64,000 nucleotides of DNA from Sphingobacteriales bacterium (GTDB taxonomy: Bacteria; Bacteroidota; Bacteroidia; Sphingobacteriales; Sphingobacteriaceae): the NCBI GenBank assembly GCA_028288165.1, contig JAQBOG010000009.1, positions 62,001 through 126,000 on the forward strand, in the 5' to 3' direction. The first letter of the stretch is position 1, and each line of letters opens with the position of its first letter. The notes beneath the pieces were generated by a model. That model made no database searches, was not told the DNA's origin, and saw only the letters and a list, made by a program, of their open reading frames with translations. Positions 44,474 to 51,973 of the stretch are shown here, in pieces. The position numbers were made by a program, and so were the translations under genes.

Positions 44474-46087
44474 TCAGATTATCAAATTCTGCAGCATTTC
44501 TAAGGTATCTGCTTCTTCTATTTTTTTATCTTTACGCCATTTTAAAATCCGAGGGAAACGCAAAGCAACTCCAGATTTATGACGATTAGATTTATTAATG
44601 CCTTCAAAACCAATCTCAAAAACTAGTGCGGGTTTAACGGTTCTTACCGGGCCAAATTTCTCTAACGTATTCCGTTTTACAAAGTAGTCAACCTGATTAA
44701 TTTCTTTATCGGTTAAACCGGAATAGGCCTTTGCAAACGGAACCAACTTACCCTGATCCCAAACAGCAAAAGTATAGTCAGTATATAGATCTGCTCTACG
44801 ACCATGGCCTTTTTGGGCGTAAATCATCACCGCATCTACCGATAATGGATCCACTTTCCACTTCCACCAATCACCTTTTTTACGCCCAACCAGATACGCC
44901 GAATCTAATTTCTTCAACATAAATCCTTCTGCATTTTCTTCCCGTGAACGTAACCGTAATTGATAGAGATCTTGCCATGAATCGAAATTCACAACGGGCG
45001 ACAGTCGGAAAATATCCTTGTGTGTGCTTTTCTCATGCATGTTTTCCAAAATTGCCCTCCTCTCTTTCAATGGAAAAGAACGAATATCTTCTCCTTGATA
45101 TTCCAGGCAATCATACGCTATAAAAGCCATCGGGCTATCGGCAAGTATTTTTTTAGTGAGATTCTTTCTTCCTATCCGGGTTTGAAGTACATTAAATGGA
45201 AGTGGACAATTATCTGCAAAACAAATGGCTTCACCATCGAGCACGGTACCGTCCGGAAGACTTAATAAAAATGGATGCAACTCCGGAAACTTCTCTGTAG
45301 AAAGTTCTTCTCCACGAGTCCAGATGTATACTTCCCCATTTCTAATGATTGCCTGTGCACGAATACCATCCCATTTCCATTCGGCCTGCCAGTCGTTTGG
45401 ATTTCCTAGAATTTGTTCCATTTCTTCTGCCGATTTGGATTGGTCTGATGTTTCTTGTATAGCGTAAGCCAGGTAAAACGGATAAGGCCGTGAAGTGTCT
45501 TCAGAGCCGTCTTCTTCCTGCATCAATTGGGTGTAACTGAAAGAATCAGGATCCCAGTTTCCCATAATTCGATGGGTAAGGACCTGTGAACTTAGTCCTG
45601 AAATTTCGGAGAGAGCTTTAATGATCAGGCTTTGTGACACGCCTACCCGAAAGCTTCCTGTTAATATTTTATTGAATACAAACCGTTCCTGCTGATCCAT
45701 TTGAGCCCATGAGTTCGTCAGCCAGCTTTTCTTTTCTTCTTCATTAAGCTTGCTCAAAGCGTTAATTTCGGCAATCCAGGTGGTAAGAGATTTATCTTGC
45801 GAGGATAAGTTTTTTGGTAGTAAAAGTGCAATGGTTTCTCCTAAGTCGCCAACTACTGAATAACTTTCTTCAAATAACCATTGTGGAATCTTTGCCATTT
45901 CTATGGCCCAAACCTTCACAAAAGTAGAATTGATTTGCCTTTTGGGTTTTCGTCCAGTAAATAAAGCCAGAGTGTGAATTTTGTCGGCATCAGAAACGGA
46001 AGAGAAATACTCCTTTAAAACACGAACCTTTTCATTGGTTTTATTGGTTTCGTCTAACGAGCTGAATAGTTGAGCGAAAGCTTTCAT
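44474..46087 (-). CDS. ATP-dependent DNA ligase (ligase-associated repair system)
   Basis: The 537-residue enzyme seals DNA nicks with ATP. An N-terminal ATP-ligase domain (residues 1-200) with HRIMGNWDPDSFSYTQLM precedes the adenylation domain, whose nucleophile is Lys238 in EWKWDGIRAQ. LDGEAICF (motif III-like), EGFMLKKLDSAY (IV) and WWKWKVDP (V) follow, then the OB domain. It overlaps the exonuclease gene by four bases and is followed by the helicase after a repeat. NAD-dependent LigA is expected elsewhere for replication; this one serves repair. Confidence 0.94.
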   Translation of the reverse strand: MKAFAQLFSSLDETNKTNEKVRVLKEYFSSVSDADKIHTLALFTGRKPKRQINSTFVKVWAIEMAKIPQWLFEESYSVVGDLGETIALLLPKNLSSQDKSLTTWIAEINALSKLNEEEKKSWLTNSWAQMDQQERFVFNKILTGSFRVGVSQSLIIKALSEISGLSSQVLTHRIMGNWDPDSFSYTQLMQEEDGSEDTSRPYPFYLAYAIQETSDQSKSAEEMEQILGNPNDWQAEWKWDGIRAQAIIRNGEVYIWTRGEELSTEKFPELHPFLLSLPDGTVLDGEAICFADNCPLPFNVLQTRIGRKNLTKKILADSPMAFIAYDCLEYQGEDIRSFPLKERRAILENMHEKSTHKDIFRLSPVVNFDSWQDLYQLRLRSREENAEGFMLKKLDSAYLVGRKKGDWWKWKVDPLSVDAVMIYAQKGHGRRADLYTDYTFAVWDQGKLVPFAKAYSGLTDKEINQVDYFVKRNTLEKFGPVRTVKPALVFEIGFEGINKSNRHKSGVALRFPRILKWRKDKKIEEADTLEMLQNLII

Positions 46088-47241
46088 ACGGCACCTCCTG
46101 CTTTTTTGGCTTTCTTCAATGCAATTGATTTTTCCTGATCTGTGAGTTGCGTTTTTTCTCTTTGAGGGGTCGTTACTAGTTCTTCAGGCTCAATTACTTT
46201 TCCTTCTTCGTCTACTAGTTCAACCGGATCTTCATCCTGTTCATTTGCTTCGTCACCTCCATATAAAGTATGGGCCTCGTGGGCATCATAACCAATGTCA
46301 CATAAATAACGACTAAACGATGCGGTATAGCCATGTGTTAAATAAACTGTTTCGCAATTGGTAGCTTCAATGGCTTGGATTAATCCATCCCAATCCGCAT
46401 GATCAGATAACACAAAACCACGATCTGCTGCCCGCCTGCGTTTTGCGCCTCTTAAAGCCATCCAACCGGAACAGTATCCAAAGCTATACGGAAAAAACTT
46501 GCGCATCCACGGCGTACCTACAGATGACGGCGGACAAAGAACCAGACCTTTCCTCATTTCATCCCGATTTGTTTCTGGTGTTACCCGGATTGTTGGGTTT
46601 AGTTTTACTCCGTTTCTTCGCAAGGCTTCATGGGTGTTTTTTATAACGCCATGAGTGTAAATATTGCCTATCGGAAGGTCAAGATGTTGGAGTATTCGCT
46701 GTGCTTTGCCTAGGGAATATCCTACGAGAACGGTTGTTTTACCTTCCTCCACATTTTGTCTCCACCACTTATTTATTTCGTCAAATACGAATTGCTGCGG
46801 TTTCCATTGATAAACAGGCATTCCAAACGTGCATTCTGAAATGAATGAATGGCATTTTATGGGTTCAAAAGGAGTACAAACCCCATCGTCTTCGAGCTTG
46901 TAATCACCTGACACCACCCAAACTTCTCCTTTATATTCTACCCTTACTTGTGCAGAACCAATAATGTGGCCGGCTGGATGAAAAGAAATTTGAACGCCAT
47001 TTTTCGAAATAGTATTCCCATAGTCTAGTGTTTGCAGATTGATATCCGCACCTAAACGATATTTTAGAATTTCAAATGAAAGTGAATGGGCAAGATAATT
47101 TTGATGTCCCCATTTAGCATGATCGGCATGGGCATGTGTTATAACTGCATCTTTTACAGGTTGCCATGGGTCAATGAAAAACTGCCCTTGCGTGCAATAA
47201 ATGCCTTTATCGTTAAATTCAAGTAGCGGTTTTGCAGCCAT
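46084..47241 (-). CDS. Ligase-associated DNA-damage-response exonuclease (MBL fold)
   Basis: The 385-residue metallo-beta-lactamase-fold nuclease has HxHxDH as His36-Ala-His38-Ala-Asp40-His41 (ITHAHADHAKWG), then VWVVSGDYKLEDDGVCTPFE, and late VLSDHADWDGLIQAIEAT and VYLTHGYTASF. This is the SNM1/CPSF-like DNA exonuclease found with the ATP-dependent ligase and Lhr helicase in bacterial repair clusters. The tail is acidic, then lysine-rich. It is the first gene of the operon and overlaps the ligase start by four bases, indicating translational coupling. Confidence 0.93.
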   Translation of the reverse strand: MAAKPLLEFNDKGIYCTQGQFFIDPWQPVKDAVITHAHADHAKWGHQNYLAHSLSFEILKYRLGADINLQTLDYGNTISKNGVQISFHPAGHIIGSAQVRVEYKGEVWVVSGDYKLEDDGVCTPFEPIKCHSFISECTFGMPVYQWKPQQFVFDEINKWWRQNVEEGKTTVLVGYSLGKAQRILQHLDLPIGNIYTHGVIKNTHEALRRNGVKLNPTIRVTPETNRDEMRKGLVLCPPSSVGTPWMRKFFPYSFGYCSGWMALRGAKRRRAADRGFVLSDHADWDGLIQAIEATNCETVYLTHGYTASFSRYLCDIGYDAHEAHTLYGGDEANEQDEDPVELVDEEGKVIEPEELVTTPQREKTQLTDQEKSIALKKAKKAGGAV

Positions 47242-47298
47242 GTATTGCTCCAGAATGGTTCAGCCTTCTTATGCAAACATCTCTCCAAGATGCAAAAA

Positions 47299-47328
47299 AA
47301 AATCCCCCTCTGGTTAGAGGAGGATTTT
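47299..47328 (-). terminator. Intrinsic terminator of the prc gene
   Basis: On the minus strand AAAATCCTCCTC pairs with GAGGGGGATTTT (one mismatch), followed by a run of T. It lies five bases after the Prc stop and before the exonuclease gene. Confidence 0.8.
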
Positions 47329-47332
47329 GATT

Positions 47333-49438
47333 CTATTTTGATAGCGGAATGAAATCTGCCATTACTTTTAAACTTTCATCCTGAATAAAGTCGACGTCGT
47401 TTTTAGGTTTCGGATCACCTTTTTTAAGTTCAGGTAAGCCATGCAAAACTCGTAGTTGGTTTTCTCTCTGTAAGTTTTTTGCTTCTTGTTCTTCCCGTTC
47501 TTTTTTAAGTTTTGCTAAGTTCAACGTTACGGATGTTTCAGCATCACGTTGATTGAAAAGCTCAATATCCTCCTTTAAATACTTAAACTCCAGTGAATTT
47601 TTCAGACGCTCATCATGTAACTGTGCTAATTGCTTATTAATTGCCGACAAATTTTGAACTGCTTCAAATTTGCTTTTCTCAATGGTATCCCATGGTAAAG
47701 CAGATGGCTCAGAACTTTCACCGAACTTTTCAGCAGGGAAAGTCATCGGGAATTGAATATCAGGCATTACACCTTTATGCTGCGTACTGCTGCCGTTTAC
47801 ACGATAAAATTTAGCCATTGTCAAATTGATTTGGCCGAATTGAGGTGCAGACTTAGAAATATTTTGATTGATTTTGTTGTTCTGCACACTTAACAATGCT
47901 TTTGACGCAGCACTAATAACCCTTGACATGTCAATAGATTGTTGTACAGTTCCTTTACCATACGTTTGCGTTCCAAGAATTACGCCTCTTCCATAATCTT
48001 GAATCGCTCCTGCAAAAATTTCTGATGCTGATGCACTAAAACGATCAATCATCACTCCCAGCGGACCATCCCATGCAACTGAAGGGTCTTCATCTTCATC
48101 TACTTCTATTTTATTTCGGCCGTCTTTCACTTGTACAACCGGGCCTGTTTTAATAAATAGGCCTGTTGTGCTGATCGCTTCCTGTAAAGAACCTCCGCCA
48201 TTACTTCTTAAGTCCATCACCACAGCATCAACACCTTCTTTTTTCAAGGTGTCTAAAATCAACTTAACGTCGCGGGTTGTACTTTTATAATTTGGATCTC
48301 CAGACTGTTGGGCTTTCCAATCGGCATAAAACGCAGGCAATTGAATGATCCCTATTTTATAGCTTTTGCCGTTTTGTGTAACTGTTTTTACAAGTTTCCT
48401 TGCTGATTGATCAGCTAAAATTACTTTATCCCTAACCAGCTCAATTATCTTAGGTTTTGAAGTTAACTCTTGTCCTGCCGGGATAATTTTCAACCTTACA
48501 ACTGTACCTTTTGGGCCTTTAATTTTGGTAACGGTAATATCTAATCTCCAGCCAATAACATCTACAAATTCACCAGTTTTACCTTGTGCTACCGCGATGA
48601 TCTTGTCGTTTACATTTAATAGTTTGGATTTGAAAGCAGGCCCGCCTGGAATTAGGGAAGCAATTTTAACAACCTCATTTTCCAACTGTAAACTTGCACC
48701 AATACCTTCCAGGGTGCGTGATAAATCTTCATTAAATTCTTGAGCACGGTTAGGAACAAAATAACTAGTGTGTGGGTCAACAGCCTCTGTGAAGGAGTTC
48801 ATGATTAGTTGAAAAACATCCTGGTTATTCGTTTTTGATAATTGAGAAAGCAAATTATCATACCGTTGCTTTAATGTTTTTTTGTTTTTCTCTTCGTCAT
48901 TTACCGTTAAATTTAAATTCAGAAGTTCGTATTTAATGCGTTTTCTCCACAAGTCGTTGGCTTCAGTTTCAGATGCAAACCAAGGCATCTTTTCACGATC
49001 ATAGGTGTATGTTTCGTTATTGCTGAAATCAAACTTGTTATTAAGTTGGGCTACTGCATATTTTAGGTGATCCGTATAGCGCTTTTGATAAACGTTAAAA
49101 ATGTAGAAAGCGGCACTCAAATCACCGTCACGTAAATCATCGTCCATTTTAGTTCGATGTTGCTCAAAATCCTTAATATCACTTTGCAAAAAATAGGTTC
49201 TGTTGGCATCTAATGCTTTTAAATATCGATCGAAAACAACCGAAGAAAGTGAATCATTGAGGGCTACTTTTTTGTAGTGATAGTTTTCAATAAGAGTAAC
49301 CAATTCTTTTGCAACGATTGATTGCTGAGCGTCTGGTTTTAAGTTGTTAGAGCCTTCTACAGTTGCAGTAACCCTTGGATCGGCTTTGCAGGCAAGTGTA
49401 GCAGCAATAAACAAAACCAGACATATTTTTTTTAACAT
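47333..49438 (-). CDS. Tail-specific (carboxy-terminal processing) protease, lipoprotein
   Basis: From the ATG at 49438 the protein has 701 residues and a lipobox ATLAC (Cys17); an ATG 14 codons earlier is less likely. An N-terminal helical domain (residues about 30-220) is followed by a PDZ domain (LEGIGASLQLENEVVKIASL) and the S41 peptidase core: VVMDLRSNGGGSLQEAISTT, then the catalytic Ser in DRFSASASEIFAGAI and Lys in GTQTYGKGTVQ. The last 150 residues match the C-terminal DUF3340 region of E. coli Prc. It cleaves C-terminal tails of periplasmic proteins and regulates peptidoglycan hydrolases. Confidence 0.94.
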   Translation of the reverse strand: MLKKICLVLFIAATLACKADPRVTATVEGSNNLKPDAQQSIVAKELVTLIENYHYKKVALNDSLSSVVFDRYLKALDANRTYFLQSDIKDFEQHRTKMDDDLRDGDLSAAFYIFNVYQKRYTDHLKYAVAQLNNKFDFSNNETYTYDREKMPWFASETEANDLWRKRIKYELLNLNLTVNDEEKNKKTLKQRYDNLLSQLSKTNNQDVFQLIMNSFTEAVDPHTSYFVPNRAQEFNEDLSRTLEGIGASLQLENEVVKIASLIPGGPAFKSKLLNVNDKIIAVAQGKTGEFVDVIGWRLDITVTKIKGPKGTVVRLKIIPAGQELTSKPKIIELVRDKVILADQSARKLVKTVTQNGKSYKIGIIQLPAFYADWKAQQSGDPNYKSTTRDVKLILDTLKKEGVDAVVMDLRSNGGGSLQEAISTTGLFIKTGPVVQVKDGRNKIEVDEDEDPSVAWDGPLGVMIDRFSASASEIFAGAIQDYGRGVILGTQTYGKGTVQQSIDMSRVISAASKALLSVQNNKINQNISKSAPQFGQINLTMAKFYRVNGSSTQHKGVMPDIQFPMTFPAEKFGESSEPSALPWDTIEKSKFEAVQNLSAINKQLAQLHDERLKNSLEFKYLKEDIELFNQRDAETSVTLNLAKLKKEREEQEAKNLQRENQLRVLHGLPELKKGDPKPKNDVDFIQDESLKVMADFIPLSK

Positions 49439-49842
49439 TTCTTTGAACGATTTTAAATCCATTGGATATGATGAGCGCAAACTTTAAATTGATATCAAGT
49501 ATAAACAAAAGGGAGACCGTAAAAGAAACCCGTCCTGTAACAACTTTATGCCAAATTTAATATTAATTATGTTGAGATTTTGTAAAAATATGTCCTCAAA
49601 ACTATCCTATAGATAGTTTTGATTCATTTAAGACCTTTGTTGTCAGTCTTGAAATGTAGCAAGTGTTAACGAGTTATCATTGCAAATAGTATTCATTACC
49701 GGCTAAGTGTATAGATTTAAAGAAGTTTAAAAGTTTGGATATGTTATGAGAGTTGTAGACTTTCCCATTAGGATGTTCGCGAGGAACGATACATTTAATG
49801 TGTGATTTAACAAGACTGCTATGTAGTGATATTTCGTAGTTT
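49439..49842. other. 404-base gap between prc and the isoaspartyl peptidase gene
   Basis: I see no secure gene. The gap holds a perfect 11-bp-arm hairpin (listed separately) and, at its far end, a minus-strand frame of uncertain status (49677 to about 49850, NYEISLHSSLVKSHIKCIVP), which has no start codon outside the upstream gene. Confidence 0.5.
49596..49622. terminator. Perfect hairpin TCAAAACTATC / GATAGTTTTGA
   Basis: Eleven-base perfect arms with a five-base loop lie between the isoaspartyl peptidase and prc genes, both minus. No long T-run follows on either strand, so it may be a terminator or another structured element. Confidence 0.45.
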
Positions 49843-50691
49843 TTACACGAAAACAGACACTTCTTCATCGAAGGAAGCCCAAACCATATGTGGATGAGAA
49901 TCAAAATGAAACATTTCGCCTTTAGCAGAAATGCCGATCACGCCAGCAAAACCATCAAAATGTTTTAACTCTTCAAATGACTTTCCGATAGCATTTTCTA
50001 AAGAAAAACCATCTGTAACTCTGGTAACAATTTTTGCAGCTAATGCCCCGCTAACAATATCTTCACCTACTCCCGTACAGGAAATTGCGGCAGAGTTATT
50101 TGCATAATTACCCGCAACTGTTGCAGAATCGCTTACCCTGCAGGGGATTTCAAAACCTTTTCCTCCTGTAGAAGTAGCAACGGCTAGTTTACCATCTCTA
50201 TCTAATGCAACTGCCCCAACCGTTCCTAAACGGATAGAATCATTTAATTTTTTCTCATATTCCCCGCGACGTTGAGGTGTTTCAGGATTATAATAATGGA
50301 ATCCGTTTTGTCTGGCAAAATCCAAAGCGCCACTTCCGCTCAACACTTTATCATCCACACTCATTAGTTTAACCGCTACTTGGATGGGATTTTTTACATC
50401 TTTAATATTTATTACACCAGAAAATTTTTCGGTCACACCATCCATTAAGGATGCACTCATTCGGATTTTTCCATCACTTTGAATTTGTGATCCAAGTCCG
50501 GCATTAAAAAGGGCGCAATCTTCTAATAAACTAACGGTATAGACTACGCTTTCGAGTGCGGTATGATTATTTAGGTAAGCTGCACCTTTCGTAACAATGT
50601 CAACAAGGGCTTTTTGCTTAGCGATTTTTACTTCCTGATTGGTGTTAGATTCACTAAAAAAGCCCCCGTGAATAATGATTTTGGGATTCAT
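49843..50691 (-). CDS. Isoaspartyl peptidase / plant-type L-asparaginase
   Basis: This Ntn hydrolase (282 residues) cuts itself before Thr157 (LGTVGAVALD), which then acts as the nucleophile. Other family motifs are IIIHGGFF, LFNAGLGSQIQSDGKIRMSA, and TSTGGKGFEIPCRVSDSATV. Such enzymes hydrolyse beta-aspartyl dipeptides and asparagine. Next to cyanophycinase it is a good candidate for splitting the beta-Asp-Arg dipeptide that cyanophycinase releases. It is read in the same direction as the cyanophycinase gene, 160 bases after it, with a repeat between. Confidence 0.92.
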   Translation of the reverse strand: MNPKIIIHGGFFSESNTNQEVKIAKQKALVDIVTKGAAYLNNHTALESVVYTVSLLEDCALFNAGLGSQIQSDGKIRMSASLMDGVTEKFSGVINIKDVKNPIQVAVKLMSVDDKVLSGSGALDFARQNGFHYYNPETPQRRGEYEKKLNDSIRLGTVGAVALDRDGKLAVATSTGGKGFEIPCRVSDSATVAGNYANNSAAISCTGVGEDIVSGALAAKIVTRVTDGFSLENAIGKSFEELKHFDGFAGVIGISAKGEMFHFDSHPHMVWASFDEEVSVFV

Positions 50692-50723
50692 ATTTAATAA
50701 TTTTATGCTAATGACGTTAACTT

Positions 50724-50842
50724 ACACCGAGTAACACGGAATTTCACAGAGATCCAATGAGTTATTTACTGATGTTATATGGTGTCTTATTTTCGATTTC
50801 CAAATCATACTCAGTGCAACTCTGTGCCTTTTCTCTGTATAA
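50724..50842. repeat. CACAGAG-type intergenic repeat
   Basis: CACCGAGTAACACGGAATTT, then CACAGAGAT at one end and GCAACTCTGTGCCTTTTCTC, TGTA at the other form a loosely complementary pair separated by 70 bases. Short words of this type (TCTGTG, CACAGAG) are a recurrent intergenic sequence in many bacteria. Confidence 0.45.
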
Positions 50843-50851
50843 AAACCCTTT

Positions 50852-51760
50852 CTAGAGATCCTTTTTTACTTTGATAAAAACACCTTCTTCAACTTTTACT
50901 GATTTATTGATTAGCATTTTATGATTGTATAAATCATATTGATCGAAAATTGACATCACGTGTACCCGTAAATCGGAAATGGAAACAGGTGAACCCATCT
51001 CTACGGCATAAATGCTCGTTTCACTAATATATCGGCCATCAACTAAGATTGTTAACCCCGAACCAATAGCTTCCATGCAGTTATTTTCGGTTATTAATAA
51101 ACCAGCATCTTCCCCTAATCCAATTCCTAACATGCCAGGATTACTAGCTACAGCATAAAAAAGCCTGCCGATTCTTCCACGCTGAACAAAATGTGTATCT
51201 ATAATTACGGAATCTAAAAAGCCCAGCCCTCCTGTAATTTGCACTTCACCTTTTATTAAAGCTTCGTTACTGCTTCCGCGATAAATCATATTGGTTGATG
51301 CCGCTGCCGCACCTGCAGAAGTTCCCGCAACTAAGAAATTCTCCTCCATATACCGGCGTTTGAGGATTTGCAGAAATGGAGTGCCACCAAAAATGGCGCT
51401 TAATCTCAATTGATCACCACCAGTGATCATGATGACATCAGCCTTGCTTATTCTGTCTAAGTAATCTGGCTTGCTTGCATCTTCACGTGATCGGATATCA
51501 ATTACGTTTACATTTTCTACTTGAAGCTGCCTGAAAGATTTTAAATATTCGATTCCAACAATTTCGGGGATTTGAGAAGCGGTAGTAATTACTTCAACAA
51601 CAGAGTCGGCGCCTTTTGCAGATTCAGTAATAATTCGTTTTAAAATTCCGCGTTCAAAAAACTTTAAGTAATGCGGATGGTTGATGTTTTCGTTAAAATT
51701 TAATGAACTTCCCAAATCTACCGCACCACCAATGATAACCAGCTTACCTTTGGGGACCAT
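50852..51760 (-). CDS. cphB: Cyanophycinase
   Basis: The 302-residue serine peptidase (family S51) degrades cyanophycin, the Asp-Arg polymer, to beta-Asp-Arg dipeptides. The start MVPKGKLVIIGGAVDLG is typical; the nucleophile Ser148 lies in FLVAGTSAGAAAASTNMIY, and DVIMITGGDQLRLSAIFGGT precedes it. IDTHFVQRGRIGRLFYAV gives the conserved His-Arg region, then GIGLGEDAGLLI. No signal peptide is visible, so it acts in the cytoplasm. It is divergent from the cyanophycin synthetase gene, with 213 bases between the starts. Confidence 0.94.
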   Translation of the reverse strand: MVPKGKLVIIGGAVDLGSSLNFNENINHPHYLKFFERGILKRIITESAKGADSVVEVITTASQIPEIVGIEYLKSFRQLQVENVNVIDIRSREDASKPDYLDRISKADVIMITGGDQLRLSAIFGGTPFLQILKRRYMEENFLVAGTSAGAAAASTNMIYRGSSNEALIKGEVQITGGLGFLDSVIIDTHFVQRGRIGRLFYAVASNPGMLGIGLGEDAGLLITENNCMEAIGSGLTILVDGRYISETSIYAVEMGSPVSISDLRVHVMSIFDQYDLYNHKMLINKSVKVEEGVFIKVKKDL

Positions 51761-51907
51761 ATGCTTAACTATTACTGTTTTCTATTTGCTCAAATATATA
51801 TAAACACTACTATTAGTTTAAGGTTTAATTTTAAACTTTTCCACAAAGATGGAGTTTGAAGCACGCATTATTTGCATTTGTTATGCCATTACACAAAAAA
51901 ATGGAGC

Positions 51908-51915
51908 TAATTTTG
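51908..51915 (+). promoter_or_regulatory. Bacteroidota -7 box TAATTTTG for cphA
   Basis: TAATTTTG (TAnnTTTG) lies 58 bases before the cphA ATG, in the gap shared with the divergent cphB gene. No matching -33 box is clear. Confidence 0.45.
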
Positions 51916-51973
51916 TTTCAAGTGAGAGCACTGTCTCTAAAAGAACTTTTTGCTTAAAAAACACACAAAACTT

